From Kitasatospora terrestris (GTDB taxonomy: Bacteria; Actinomycetota; Actinomycetes; Streptomycetales; Streptomycetaceae), in NCBI RefSeq assembly GCF_039542905.1, contig NZ_BAABIS010000001.1, positions 2,480,001-2,544,000 on the forward strand: a stretch of 64,000 bases of DNA. The letters are read 5' to 3'. The position numbers and the translations under genes were made by a program. Below the pieces are notes generated by a model. The model saw only the letters and a list, made by a program, of their open reading frames with translations. It was not told the DNA's origin and made no database searches. Below, piece by piece: positions 19,848-30,009 of this stretch. Each line of letters opens with the position of its first letter. Position 1 is the first letter of the stretch.

Positions 19848-22800
19848 TCAGTTCTGTACGAAGACGGCCACCGTCCGGGCCGGCACCGTGAAGGTTCCGG
19901 TGGCCGGATCGAATCCCGACTGCTTCACCACCGCGTCGGCCCCCTTCGCCTGCACCGGGTGCAGCGACTGCGCGGTACCGGCGAGCCCGGCGACGGTCTG
20001 GCGCTGCGCGGTCGGGGTGGCGTTGAAGACCACCGTGATCGACTTCTCCGCGCCGCGCAGGCCCTTGCCGTCCAGGTGCAGGGTGATCACACCCGGGTTC
20101 TCGCCGGCCGTGCCGGAGAGCGGGAAGGACAGCCGCTGCTGCACCTCGGCCGCGCTGGACAGGGCGAACAGCGGCGAGGCCTGACGGATCCTCAGGAACT
20201 GCTGGTAGAGCGCGGTGGACGAGGAGATCTCGTTGCAGCCGACCTTCAGCCCGGGGTCGGCCAGCAGCGCCTTGCCGCGCACCCACATCGCGCCGTTGTC
20301 GGCCGCCATCGGCAGACCCCGGCCCCAGCCGTTGCCCTGGGCGCAGTCCCAGTGGATCGCGTTGAACCAGTCGCCCGAGTCGAAGGAGTTGGCGTCCAGC
20401 GACTTGGAGCGCAGCAGGTCGCTGCCGGCCTGGGAGAAGCCCGGGCCCTGGCTGAGCGCGGTCAGCGACAGGCCCAGCGCCTGCATCCGGGCCCGGTCGG
20501 CGGGCGTGGTGGTGACCGGCAGCTTGTACGCCAGCGCGTCGAACAGGTCGGCGTTGTCGTGCGCGTCCACGTACTCCACCGCCTCGCCGGGCTGCGCGGC
20601 GTAGCCGGTCGGGGCGCCGTTGTAGTCGACCCCCGCTCCGGTGACGGCCTTCCCGGCGCTGTCGGTGAAGCGGTAGCCGGCCAGGTTGCCGGTCAGGCCG
20701 ACCTTCACCTGGTCCATCTGGTGCAGCAGGCGGGCCTTCTGCTCGGCCGGGGTGCCGTTGTCCGCCGAGCCGTTGGGGTCGGTGAACAGGCCGGAGGCGA
20801 AGCCCTGCTGCGGGGCGGAGGAGAGCATGTAGTTGCCGCCGCGCGCCGCGTCCCGGACCCGGTCGTTGAAGGTGGCGATCCCGGTGCCGGCCATGTTGAC
20901 CTGGGTGGCCTGCACGAACCGGGCGTCGTTGGCGACCACGCCGAAGTTCCAGCCCTCGCCGTAGAGGAAGACGCTCGATCCGTCGACGCCGTCCTTCTCC
21001 TTGGTCAGGCCGCGCAGCGCCTTCTGCACGTCCAGCATGGTGGACTTGGGGTCCAGGCCCATCAGGTCGAAGCGGAAGCCGTCGACGCGGTACTGCCGGG
21101 CCCAGGTGAGCACCGAGTCGACCACCAGCTTGTTCATCATGGCGTGCTCCGGCGCGGTGTCCGCGCAGCAGCTGTCCGTGGTGACCTTGCCGGTGTCGCT
21201 GAGTCGCTGGTAGTAGCCGGGCACCACCTTGTCGAGCACCGACTTGTCGTCCTGCCCGGCGGCCGCGGTGTGGTTGTAGACCACGTCGAGCACCACCCGC
21301 AGGCCGGCCTCGTGCATCGCCTGCACCATCTCGCGGAACTGCACCGTGCGCGCCGTGCCGTTCGGGTCGGTGGCGTACGAGCCCTCCGGCACCGTGTAGT
21401 GCAGCGGGTCGTAGCCCCAGTTGTAGGCGTCGTCGGCCTGCACCGCGGCCACGCACTCCTGCTGCTTCTCGCTGTCGGCGGCCAGCGCGGCCAGGTCGCA
21501 GGCGGGCAGCTTCTGCTCGGCCCGGTTCTCCCGGATGGTGGCGATGTCGAAGGTCGGCAACAGGTGGATGGTGGTGACACCGGCCTTGGCGAGGTCGCGC
21601 AGGTGCTGCATGCCGGCCGACTTCGACTCGGTGAAGGCCCTGTACGTGCCGCGCTCGGCCTCCGGAACCGTGGTGTCGGCGACCGAGAAGTCGCGGACGT
21701 GCAGCTCCTGGATCTGCTGCTTGGTGGCCGGGACCGCCTCCGGGCTGCGGTGGTCGTCCCAGCCCTTCGGCTTGTTGCGGCGGCTGGCCAGGTCGGTGAC
21801 CAGCGAGCGCTTGGAGTCGGTGGAGAGCGCCACCGAGTAGGGGTCGGTGACCGTGTTGGTGACCACCTTGCCGACGCTCGGCGCCCACACCTTGAGCTGG
21901 TAGAGGTAGTACTTGCCGTCCAGCTCGTCGGCGTCCCGGGTCAGCGACCAGACGCCGCTGGCCTCGTCCCGCTTGAGCGGCACGGTCTTCGGGGTGCCGC
22001 CGGTGGCCTTGTCGAAGAGCTGCACCGAGACCTCGGTGGCGGTGGGCGCCCAGAGCGAGAGGGTGACCTTGCGGTCCTCGCCGCCGAACCAGCCCCAGCC
22101 GTCGCGCTCGCTGCGGTAGACCGGGCCGAGCTGCGCGGCGCCGGCCTTGGCGGCGTAGAGGTCGTCCAGCACGCCCGGGGTCTGCACGCCGGTGGCGGCC
22201 AGCGCGGCGCCGTTCGGCAGGTGCTCGGCGAAGACCAGCTGCGAGCGCAGGGCCGCGGTGACCCGGCCGGCGTCGCGCGGGTCGACGGTGAACGCCCGGT
22301 AGCCGGCCAGGTGCGGGAACTTCGCCTTCTGGGCGTCGGTGAGGCCGCTCGCCGGGGTGAGCCGGATCCAGCGGCCGGGCTTGCTGAGCACGCCCTTGTC
22401 GACGGCCAGGGTGCCCTCGGGGTCGTAGATCAGCTGGGCGCTGGTCCCGGAGGCGAGCGCCGCGTCGGCTGCGCCGTAGCCGGCCGGGACCACGACCGTG
22501 TTCCGGTCGATCCACTGGGCGCGGGAGGAGGTCAGGTCCAGCTGCGAGGAGGCGCCGGCGGCCTGCGGCAGCAGGTGGCCCTCCTGACCGCCGATGATCC
22601 AGATCTCCCGGCCGCTGGTGCCGAAGTCCAGCGACTGGTCGGCCGGGAGGTCCTTGTCGTTGCCGTTGTGGATGATGTAGCTGAGGCTGGTCGCGCCCGC
22701 CGCCAGCGGCACCTCGAACACCGCGCCGTACGCGTCCTTGCGGACCGGCATCAGCGGGTTGCCCCAGTCGGTCGGGGTGGCCGCGCCGGTCCAGTCGTGC

Positions 22801-25391
22801 AGGCCCCAGCCGTCGTAGTTGCCGTCGGCCCGGTGGTAGTGGATGACCGCCTTGCCCTCGGGCACCGGCACGGCGCCGTCCGGGTTGGCGGTGCGGACGG
22901 TCGGGTCGCCCTCCTTGATCCAGATCTCACCGGTCGCGGAGATGTCGATGTGCCGGTCGGAGTCGACGTCCTTGGTGCCGTTGTTCTCCACCACGAAGCC
23001 GAGGTCGGCGGCGCCGCTCTTCAGCTTCACGTAGGCGAAGGCGCCGTAGGCGTCCCGCCCGGTGAAGCCGTGCCCGGCCGGCCAGGTGGTCGCCTCGCCG
23101 TCCGCCAGGTCGCCCCAGGCGTAGAGGTTCCAGCCGTCGTAGTCGCCGTTCTTCCGCTGGTAGTGCACGATCGCGTACGGCCGCGAGGTGGCGCTCGGCG
23201 CCGGGGCGGGGGTCGGCGCGCCGGTGGTGAACGAGCCGGTGGTCGAGGCCAGCCGGCCCGCCGAGTCCTGCACGACGGCCTTGTAGCGCACCACCGTGCC
23301 GGCCGGAACCTTCGACAGGTCCTGGGTGACCTTGTACGTCCCGTTGTCGGCGGTGCCCAGGGTCTGCCACGGCCCGTCGCCGATCTGCGCGGCGAAGCTG
23401 ACCCGGTCGAAGCCGCCGCCCGGCACCTGCGCGCCGACGGTGACCGTCCCGTACGAGCCGTCGGCCGGCGCGGCCAGCGCGATCTGCGGCCCGGCGGCCG
23501 GCTTGGCCGGCTTGCCGGCGGCCTTGAAGACCACCGAGGACTGCGCGGGCACGGTGACCGTCACCTTGCGGTCGGCGCCGCTGGTGAGCTTCTGCCCCGC
23601 CTGCGGGTAGAGCCGGTCGAAGCCCATGCCGGCCGAGAAGGTGTCCAGTGTGACGGTCTTCGGCTCGTTCGCGTTGTTGACCGCGACCAGGTACTCGACC
23701 TGCTGCTTGGCGTCGATCCGGGAGAAGGCGTAGACGCCCGCGCCGTCGGCCGCGTACCGCTCGATCTGCGCGCCGTCGGCCAGCGCCGGGTGGTCCTTGC
23801 GCAGCTTGGCCAGGCCCGCGATGCCCCGGTACAGCGCGGCGCCCTCGTCGTAGCGGTCCTTGGAGCCGGCGGTGCCGCCGATCACGGTGTCGCTGTTGTA
23901 CGAGGGGGTCCTGGACGCGAACATGTCCTGCCGGGCGTCCTTGTCGCCGCCCGCGCCGGTGAAGCCCTGCTCGTCGCCGTAGTAGACCACCGGCTGGCCG
24001 CGGGTCAGGAACTGCAGCTCGGTCGCCAGCCGGTCCTTGGCCAGCAGCGCCTGCTGCGAGGCGCCGGGGTTGTCGGCCTGCAGGAAGCTGCCGAAGCGGC
24101 CCATGTCGTGGTTGCCGAGGAAGGTCGGCAGTTCGTAGGCGTCGGTGTCGGCGGTGGTGTAGCGGTAGTCCTGGCCGTAGACGTCGGCCAGCGCCTTGGC
24201 GGAGCCGTTCTGCGAGACGTACTTGCGGGCCGCCTCCTGGAAGGCGAAGTCCAGGGTGGCCTGCAGCTTGCCCCGGGTGACGTACGGCGAGGTGACCGCC
24301 GGGTCGCCGGAGTAGACCTCGCCGAACATGAAGAACTTCTTGTTGCCGTGCTCGGCGGCGAACTTCTTCAGCGAGGGCGCCCACTGCTCCCAGAAGGCCA
24401 TGTTGACGTGCTTGACGGTGTCGATCCGGAAGCCGTCGACGCCGGTCTCGGCGACCCACTGCTGGTAGATCTTCCGGAAGCCCTCGACCACCTTGGGGTT
24501 CTGGGTGTCCAGGTCGTCCAGGCCGGAGAAGTCGCCCTCGGTGGCGGACTCGCCGGCGAAGGTCGAGTTGCCGCGGTTGTGGTAGAGCGAGGGGTCGTTC
24601 AGCCAGGACGGGGTCTTGGCGGTGGCGTCGGCGGGGGTGCGCAGGCGCGGGGTGTAGGGGAAGGAGTCCGCGGTGGTCTTCGGCCAGGCCGCGCGGGCGT
24701 CCGCAAGGGCGGTCTCGTCCACCGGGTTGCCGTCCGCGTCCAGCACCGGGTAGGCGCCGGTGGAGCGGTAGCCGTAGCTCTGCTCCGCGAAGTCGACGAC
24801 GTCGGCGGTGTGGTTGGTGATGACGTCGAAGAAGACCTTGATGCCGCGCTTGTGGGCCTTGTCGATCAGCTCCTTGAGCTGCTCGTTGGTGCCGAAGTGC
24901 GGGTCGACCTGGGTGAAGTCGGTGATCCAGTAGCCGTGGTAGCCGGCCGAGGCGTCGGCGCCGGCGCCCTGCACCGGCTTGTTCTTGAAGATCGGCGCCA
25001 TCCAGATCGCCGTGGTGCCCAGGTCCTGGATGTAGTCCAGCTTCTGGATCAGACCCTGCAGGTCACCACCGTGGTAGAAGCCCTTGTCCGCCGGGTCGAA
25101 GCCGTTGTCCAGCCGACCGCCGGTGATGCCACCGGTGTCGTTCCCGGTGTTTCCGTTGGCGAAGCGGTCGGGAAGGACGAAGTAGAACTGCTCGCGGGTC
25201 AGGTCGTGCCGGCCGGCGGTGGCGGCCAGCGCGGCGTCCGACGGGGGCGCGGGCGGGGCGGCCGCGGCGGCGGCGAGCGGGGTCGAGCCCAGCGTCGCGG
25301 CCACCAGCGAGGCGGCCAGCAGCACGGCGGCGCGGCCGGGACGGCGGTACGGGGTGGTGCTCCTTGGGGCGCGGGGCTGGGCTTGGGCCAC
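19848..25391 (-). CDS. Secreted bifunctional amylase-pullulanase
   Basis: A 1,847-residue exported protein with two GH13 catalytic domains. GTG 25391 is preferred because an AGGGAG site and a signal peptide (AAVLLAASLVAATLGSTPLAAA) frame it. The first domain (about 60-600) is amylase-like with D324, E358 and D429. An Ig-like segment and two pullulanase-associated carbohydrate-binding repeats follow (YDGWNLYAWGD near 745, YDGWGLHDWTG near 850). The C-terminal half has a CBM48-like domain near 1108 and a GH13 pullulanase domain with D1442, E1479 and D1612. It should cut both alpha-1,4 and alpha-1,6 bonds of branched glucans, complementing the nearby alpha-amylase. Confidence 0.94.
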   Translation of the reverse strand: MAQAQPRAPRSTTPYRRPGRAAVLLAASLVAATLGSTPLAAAAAAPPAPPSDAALAATAGRHDLTREQFYFVLPDRFANGNTGNDTGGITGGRLDNGFDPADKGFYHGGDLQGLIQKLDYIQDLGTTAIWMAPIFKNKPVQGAGADASAGYHGYWITDFTQVDPHFGTNEQLKELIDKAHKRGIKVFFDVITNHTADVVDFAEQSYGYRSTGAYPVLDADGNPVDETALADARAAWPKTTADSFPYTPRLRTPADATAKTPSWLNDPSLYHNRGNSTFAGESATEGDFSGLDDLDTQNPKVVEGFRKIYQQWVAETGVDGFRIDTVKHVNMAFWEQWAPSLKKFAAEHGNKKFFMFGEVYSGDPAVTSPYVTRGKLQATLDFAFQEAARKYVSQNGSAKALADVYGQDYRYTTADTDAYELPTFLGNHDMGRFGSFLQADNPGASQQALLAKDRLATELQFLTRGQPVVYYGDEQGFTGAGGDKDARQDMFASRTPSYNSDTVIGGTAGSKDRYDEGAALYRGIAGLAKLRKDHPALADGAQIERYAADGAGVYAFSRIDAKQQVEYLVAVNNANEPKTVTLDTFSAGMGFDRLYPQAGQKLTSGADRKVTVTVPAQSSVVFKAAGKPAKPAAGPQIALAAPADGSYGTVTVGAQVPGGGFDRVSFAAQIGDGPWQTLGTADNGTYKVTQDLSKVPAGTVVRYKAVVQDSAGRLASTTGSFTTGAPTPAPAPSATSRPYAIVHYQRKNGDYDGWNLYAWGDLADGEATTWPAGHGFTGRDAYGAFAYVKLKSGAADLGFVVENNGTKDVDSDRHIDISATGEIWIKEGDPTVRTANPDGAVPVPEGKAVIHYHRADGNYDGWGLHDWTGAATPTDWGNPLMPVRKDAYGAVFEVPLAAGATSLSYIIHNGNDKDLPADQSLDFGTSGREIWIIGGQEGHLLPQAAGASSQLDLTSSRAQWIDRNTVVVPAGYGAADAALASGTSAQLIYDPEGTLAVDKGVLSKPGRWIRLTPASGLTDAQKAKFPHLAGYRAFTVDPRDAGRVTAALRSQLVFAEHLPNGAALAATGVQTPGVLDDLYAAKAGAAQLGPVYRSERDGWGWFGGEDRKVTLSLWAPTATEVSVQLFDKATGGTPKTVPLKRDEASGVWSLTRDADELDGKYYLYQLKVWAPSVGKVVTNTVTDPYSVALSTDSKRSLVTDLASRRNKPKGWDDHRSPEAVPATKQQIQELHVRDFSVADTTVPEAERGTYRAFTESKSAGMQHLRDLAKAGVTTIHLLPTFDIATIRENRAEQKLPACDLAALAADSEKQQECVAAVQADDAYNWGYDPLHYTVPEGSYATDPNGTARTVQFREMVQAMHEAGLRVVLDVVYNHTAAAGQDDKSVLDKVVPGYYQRLSDTGKVTTDSCCADTAPEHAMMNKLVVDSVLTWARQYRVDGFRFDLMGLDPKSTMLDVQKALRGLTKEKDGVDGSSVFLYGEGWNFGVVANDARFVQATQVNMAGTGIATFNDRVRDAARGGNYMLSSAPQQGFASGLFTDPNGSADNGTPAEQKARLLHQMDQVKVGLTGNLAGYRFTDSAGKAVTGAGVDYNGAPTGYAAQPGEAVEYVDAHDNADLFDALAYKLPVTTTPADRARMQALGLSLTALSQGPGFSQAGSDLLRSKSLDANSFDSGDWFNAIHWDCAQGNGWGRGLPMAADNGAMWVRGKALLADPGLKVGCNEISSSTALYQQFLRIRQASPLFALSSAAEVQQRLSFPLSGTAGENPGVITLHLDGKGLRGAEKSITVVFNATPTAQRQTVAGLAGTAQSLHPVQAKGADAVVKQSGFDPATGTFTVPARTVAVFVQN

Positions 25392-25752
25392 GGCGGGCTC
25401 TCCCTTGAGGCGGCTCGGCGTACGTGAGGTGGCGTGGACCGTAGCGCGCTGCAAGATGTTTCAGCAAGATGCTGAAATTGTTGCAACCAAGGTCTTGACC
25501 CAACCGTTGCGAAACCCGCAGAGTCCTACGGTGGGGAGTGCGGCCCGCCGGACCTGACAGCCGGCGGGCCCGCCCCCCGGCCGCCTTCCGTACCCGGACC
25601 CCGGTTCGACCCCTCGTTACCCGCGCGCAACAATGGAGCACATGCGCTCCGAGAGTCGAGAATCCCCTACCCCCGTAGGGGGACAGTCGGTGAAGAATCC
25701 CCGACCACAGGATGATCGGACGGCTACGGGACGTCTGGCAGACTTCTCGTCC
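25392..25752. other. Divergent promoter region, pullulanase / PAP2 gene
   Basis: This region of about 360 bp holds the MalR-type repeats (25451-25486). In-frame ATG 25633 could extend the PAP2-like protein by 40 residues, but the added residues look low-complexity. No other gene was seen. Confidence 0.5.
25451..25486 (-). promoter_or_regulatory. MalR-type operator repeats upstream of pullulanase
   Basis: On the coding strand the order is TTGCAAC, then CTTGCTGAAACATCTTGC. The CTTGC words and the CTTGCTG(A/G)AAC core match the amylase upstream region at 14383-14421. This indicates shared maltose/starch regulation. Confidence 0.7.
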
Positions 25753-26709
25753 ATGGGGGAATCGACCGAGATCCACGCACCCGGCGCCGACCACGCCGAA
25801 ACGGCGTCCGACGGCGGTTCCGTCTCCGGCAAGGCCCACCCGAGCCCGCTGCCCGACGGAGCCACCCTGGGCGCCCAGTCGCGCGCCGCCGCCCTGCGCA
25901 GCCGGGTCCGCACCCAGCGGCGCAGCCCGGCCCGGCCGCACCTGGTCTTCGAGCTGGCCCTGATCGGCCTCAGCTACTGGATCTACTCGCTGATCCGCAA
26001 CGCGGTGCCCGAGCAGGCCACGGTCGCGCAGAAGCACGCGAGCTGGATCTGGAGCTTCGAGCAGACCTTCGGCGTGGGCATAGAACGCGCGGTGAACCAC
26101 ACCGTCGACAAGATCACCTGGCTCATCGTCGGGATGAACTACTACTACGCGACGCTGCACTTCATCGTGACCATCGGCGTCCTGGTCTGGCTCTACCGCA
26201 GGCACCCGGGGCGGTACGCCGCCTCCCGCACCGTGCTCTTCGTCACCACCGGCATCGCGCTGGTCGGCTTCTACTTCTTCCCGCTCGCCCCGCCCCGGCT
26301 GATGACCGGCGGCGGCTTCATCGACACCGTGAAGGTGCACGACACTTGGGGCTCGATGGCCTCCGGCGCCGGCGCGCACGTCTCCAACCAGTACGCGGCG
26401 ATGCCCTCGATGCACATCGGCTGGTCGCTGTGGTGCGGGCTGACCGTCTTCTTCCTGGCCGAGCGCACCTGGGTGCGGGCCCTGGGCCTGGCCTACCCGG
26501 CCGCCACCCTGGTGGTGATCATCTCCACCGCCAACCACTTCTGGATGGACGCGGTCGGCGGCATCCTCTGCCTCGCGGTCGGCTTCGGGGCGGCCCGCCT
26601 GGTCTACCACGTCTGGGCCTTCCAGCTGCCGCGCGTCCCCGGCGAGGAGCGCCCCACCGGGCAGCTGACCGTGCCCGCCTCCTGGAACACCGTCGGGGCG
26701 CACCGGTAA
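25753..26709 (+). CDS. PAP2-superfamily membrane phosphatase / inositol phosphotransferase-like
   Basis: A 318-residue membrane protein with an N-terminal cytosolic tail and about six transmembrane segments. The PAP2-type active-site features visible are MPSMHIGWSLW (histidine motif) and STANHFWMDAVGG (second histidine with following aspartate). The spacing matches the PAP2_3 group that includes AUR1-like inositol phosphotransferases. It may transfer or remove lipid phosphate groups at the membrane. ATG 25753 is preferred: CAGACT lies eight bases upstream and could be the -10 of a leaderless transcript. Confidence 0.85.
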   Translation: MGESTEIHAPGADHAETASDGGSVSGKAHPSPLPDGATLGAQSRAAALRSRVRTQRRSPARPHLVFELALIGLSYWIYSLIRNAVPEQATVAQKHASWIWSFEQTFGVGIERAVNHTVDKITWLIVGMNYYYATLHFIVTIGVLVWLYRRHPGRYAASRTVLFVTTGIALVGFYFFPLAPPRLMTGGGFIDTVKVHDTWGSMASGAGAHVSNQYAAMPSMHIGWSLWCGLTVFFLAERTWVRALGLAYPAATLVVIISTANHFWMDAVGGILCLAVGFGAARLVYHVWAFQLPRVPGEERPTGQLTVPASWNTVGAHR

Positions 26710-26723
26710 CCACCGGTACGCCC

Positions 26724-26746
26724 GCCCGGGGCCGCCTGCCCCGGGC
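26724..26746. terminator. Bidirectional terminator between PAP2 gene and glnE
   Basis: GCCCGGGGC and GCCCCGGGC form a perfect 9-bp stem with a 5-base loop between two convergent genes. Confidence 0.7.
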
Positions 26747-26752
26747 CGGCGG

Positions 26753-29700
26753 TCACTGTCCGTAGAACAGCCGGTCGACCACCTGGCGGGCGCGGCGGGT
26801 GGTCCGGCGGTACTCGTCGACCAGCTCGCCGCTGTGGCCGGTGCCGTAGCCGAGGTAGCGGGCGACTCCGGCGATCTCGCGGGCGTCGACCGGGAAGCTG
26901 TCCCCGGGCCGGCCGCGGACCAGCATCACCGCACTGCGCACCCGCGAGGCGAGCACCCAGGCCGCGTCCAGCACCTCGGCGTCCTCGGCACCGATCAGCC
27001 CGGCCTCCCGGGCCGCCGCGAGCGCCACCCGGGTCCGGGTGGTGCGCAGCGCCGGCACCGCGTGGCCGTGCTGGAGCTGCAGCAGCTGCACCGTCCACTC
27101 GACGTCCGCGAGACCGCCCCGGCCGATCTTGGTGTGGGTGGTCGGGTCGGCGCCGCGCGGGAGGCGCTCGGCCTCGATCCGGGCCTTGATCCGGCGGATC
27201 TCCAGCAGGTCGCGCTCGGGCACCCCGGCTCCCGGGTAGCGCAGCGGGTCGATCAGCGCCCGGAAGCGCTCCCCCAGCTCCGGATCGCCCGCGACCGGCT
27301 CGGCGCGCAGCAGCGCCTGGCTCTCCCAGGCGTGCGACCAGCGCTTGTAGTACGCGGTGTACGAGGCGAGGGTGCGCACCAGCGGGCCCTGCCGCCCCTC
27401 GGGCCGCAGGTCGGCGTCGACCACCAGCGGCGGCTCCACCGAGGGTGCCGCGAGCAGCGTGCGCATCTCGTGGATCACGGCGTGCGCCGCCCGGGCGGCG
27501 TCCTCGTCCAGCATGCCGAGCAGCGGCTCGTGGACGAACATCACGTCGGCGTCCGACCCGTACCCCAGCTCGTGGCCGCCGAGCCGGCCCATCGCGATCA
27601 CCGCCAGCCGGGTCGGCAGCTCGCCGTTGGCGGCCTCCCAGCCGGCCACGCAGGCCTTCAGCGCGCCCTGCAGGGTGGCCGCGTTGAGCGCGGTCAGCGC
27701 CTCCCCGGCGGCGTCCAGCGCCCGGGCCGGGTCGTCGCCGAGCCGGCCGAGCAGGTCGGCGGCCGAGGTCCGGAACAGTTCCCGCCGCCGGACCGCCCGG
27801 GCCGCCGCGACCCCGGCCGCCGCGCTGCCCGCCCGGCCGACCGCGGCCAGGATCTCGGCCTCCAGCGCCACCCGCCCGCGCGGGACGAGGCCCTGCGGGT
27901 CGCCGAGCACGGCGACCGCCTCGGGCGCCCGCAGCAGCAGGTCGGGGGCCAGCCGGCCGGCCGACAGCACCCGGGCCAGCTGCTCCGCGGCCGCCCCTTC
28001 GTCGCGGAGCAGGCGCAGGTACCAGGGGGTGCGCCCGAGCGCGTCCGACACCTGCCGGAAGTTCAGCAGCCCGGCGTCCGGATCGGCCGAGTCGGCGAAC
28101 CAGCCCAGCAGCACCGGCAGCAGCGTCCGCTGGATCGCCGCCTTCCGGCTCACGCCCGCCGCGAGCGCCGAGATGTGCCGCAGCGCGGCCGCCGGATCGA
28201 CGTACCCGAGCGCCGCCAGCCGCTCCTTCGCGGCCTCGGTGCTCAGCCCGGTCGCCCCGGCGCCCGCGCCGGCGACCTCCAGCTCCGCGGTGGGCAGCAC
28301 CGCGACGGCGTCCAGCAGCGGCCGGTAGAACAGCCGCTCGTGCAGGCGCCGCACCTCCACCGCGTGCCGTTTCCACTCGCGCTCCAGGGCCGCGATCGGG
28401 TCGGCCCGGGTGTCGTCGTTGATCTGCGCGGCGAGCGAGCGGGCGAGCCGCCGCAGGTCGGCCTGGTCGGTGGGCACCAGGTGGGTGCGGCGCAGCCGGT
28501 GCAGCTGGATCCGGTGCTCCAGCGACCGCAGGAAGCGGTACGCGGTGTCCAGCGAGGCCGCGTCCGCGCGGCCCACGTACCCGCCGGCGCTGAGCGCGGC
28601 CAGCGCCTCCAGGGTGTTGGCGCTGCGCAGGCTCTCGTCCGTACGCCCGTGCACCAGCTGCAGCAGCTGCACGGAGAACTCGACGTCCCGCAGCCCGCCC
28701 GGGCCGAGCTTGAGCTGCCGGTCCAGCTCGGTGGCCGGGATCGCGTCGACCACCCGCCGGCGCATCTGCTGCACGTCCGCGACGAAGTTCTCCCGCGCCG
28801 AGGCCTGCCAGACCAGCGGCGCGATCGCCTCCGTGTAGGCGGCGCCGAGCTCGGCGTCGCCGGCCACCGGACGGGCCTTGAGCAGGGCCTGGAACTCCCA
28901 GGTCTTGGCCCAGCGCTGGTAGTACGCGAGGTGGCTGCCGAGGGTGCGGACCAGCGGGCCGTTGCGGCCCTCGGGTCGCAGGTTGGCGTCGACCGGCCAG
29001 ATGGTGCCCTCGCCGGTCGTGTCGGAGCACAGCCGCATGGTCCGGGCGGCGAGCCGGGTGGCGGCCTGCATCGCCTTCTGCTCCTCGACGCCCTCGCGCG
29101 GCTCGGCCACGAAGATCACGTCCACGTCGGAGACGTAGTTGAGCTCCCGGCCGCCGCACTTGCCCATGCCGACGACCGCCAGCCGGCAGGCGCGGGCGGC
29201 GTCCGGGTCCTCCTCGGCGGCGATGTCCAGGGCGGTCTGCAGGGTGGCGCCGGCCAGGTCGGCCAGCTCGGCCGCGGCCTGCGGCAGGTCGGTGGTGCCG
29301 GACAGGTCGCGGGCGGCGATCGCCAGCAGGCAGCGCCGGTAGGCGGCGCGCAGCGCGTCGGCCCGCCGGTTCGGCTCGTCCGCCCAGACCCGGCCGGCCA
29401 GCTCGCCGAGGAAGTCGGCCCGGCCCGGGTGCATGTCGCGCAGCTCGAAGGTGACCAGCGCGTGCCAGTCGCGCGGGTGCCGGGCCAGGTGGTCGCCGAG
29501 CGCGGTGGACGCGCCGAGCACGCCGAGCAGCCGGTCGCGCAGCGGCTTGGAGGTGGTCAGGGTGTCGCGCAGGGTGTGCCGCTCGTGCTCGTCCAACGCC
29601 TCCAGCAGCCCGGCGAGGCCGTGCAGCGCCTGGTCCGGGTCGGCGGTGGCGCCGAGCGCGTCCAGCAGCACCGGGTCGGCGGCCAGCCCGTGCAGCGCGG

Positions 29701-29806
29701 GGTCGGCGAGCCGCCGCACCGCCCGGTCGGGGTCGCCGAAGCCGCGGCGCACCAGCCGGATCTCCAGCCGGCTGGTCCGGCTCCCGGCCCGTTCCTCCAC
29801 TGCCAT
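26753..29806 (-). CDS. glnE: Bifunctional glutamine synthetase adenylyltransferase/deadenylyltransferase
   Basis: A 1,017-residue enzyme with the duplicated nucleotidyltransferase layout of GlnE. The N-terminal deadenylylating domain shows GMGKCGGRELNYVSDVD near residue 210. The C-terminal adenylylating domain shows AMGRLGGHELGYGSDAD near residue 735. Each half also has a helical GlnD-like PII-binding segment (LGPGGLRDVEFSVQLLQLVHG and IGRGGLADVEWTVQLLQL). It attaches AMP to the dodecameric GSI to lower its activity when nitrogen is plentiful. GGAGG lies a few bases before ATG 29806. In streptomycetes it is a near neighbour of glnA2 and nadE, which are displaced here by the integrated element. 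Confidence 0.96.
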   Translation of the reverse strand: MAVEERAGSRTSRLEIRLVRRGFGDPDRAVRRLADPALHGLAADPVLLDALGATADPDQALHGLAGLLEALDEHERHTLRDTLTTSKPLRDRLLGVLGASTALGDHLARHPRDWHALVTFELRDMHPGRADFLGELAGRVWADEPNRRADALRAAYRRCLLAIAARDLSGTTDLPQAAAELADLAGATLQTALDIAAEEDPDAARACRLAVVGMGKCGGRELNYVSDVDVIFVAEPREGVEEQKAMQAATRLAARTMRLCSDTTGEGTIWPVDANLRPEGRNGPLVRTLGSHLAYYQRWAKTWEFQALLKARPVAGDAELGAAYTEAIAPLVWQASARENFVADVQQMRRRVVDAIPATELDRQLKLGPGGLRDVEFSVQLLQLVHGRTDESLRSANTLEALAALSAGGYVGRADAASLDTAYRFLRSLEHRIQLHRLRRTHLVPTDQADLRRLARSLAAQINDDTRADPIAALEREWKRHAVEVRRLHERLFYRPLLDAVAVLPTAELEVAGAGAGATGLSTEAAKERLAALGYVDPAAALRHISALAAGVSRKAAIQRTLLPVLLGWFADSADPDAGLLNFRQVSDALGRTPWYLRLLRDEGAAAEQLARVLSAGRLAPDLLLRAPEAVAVLGDPQGLVPRGRVALEAEILAAVGRAGSAAAGVAAARAVRRRELFRTSAADLLGRLGDDPARALDAAGEALTALNAATLQGALKACVAGWEAANGELPTRLAVIAMGRLGGHELGYGSDADVMFVHEPLLGMLDEDAARAAHAVIHEMRTLLAAPSVEPPLVVDADLRPEGRQGPLVRTLASYTAYYKRWSHAWESQALLRAEPVAGDPELGERFRALIDPLRYPGAGVPERDLLEIRRIKARIEAERLPRGADPTTHTKIGRGGLADVEWTVQLLQLQHGHAVPALRTTRTRVALAAAREAGLIGAEDAEVLDAAWVLASRVRSAVMLVRGRPGDSFPVDAREIAGVARYLGYGTGHSGELVDEYRRTTRRARQVVDRLFYGQ

Positions 29807-30009
29807 CGCCCCTCCAGCTGCCCATCCGTTCGAAAAAGCCTACGTTCCCGCCCTTCCACCTGCCCGAAGTGACCCGTCGTCACCCGCTCCCGCCCGGCCC
29901 GGCGTCCCTCGAACGGCCGGTCCCATATAGCCGCGCGCATGAAATGTCACACGTGATACGAAGGCTGGGCCCAGGGTCGAACTCCTCGGCCCGCAACCGA
30001 AGGTGACCT

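Noticed and set aside
19836..25427. 1,863-codon rightward frame
   Set aside because: Exact antisense shadow of the pullulanase gene, with low-complexity composition and no domains.
26604..29825. Alternative 1,073-codon leftward frame over glnE
   Set aside because: Out-of-frame shadow; the glnE frame has both nucleotidyltransferase motifs.
29944..29958. TCACACGTGA near-palindrome upstream of the GNAT gene
   Set aside because: Single short site with no second copy, so too little support for an operator.
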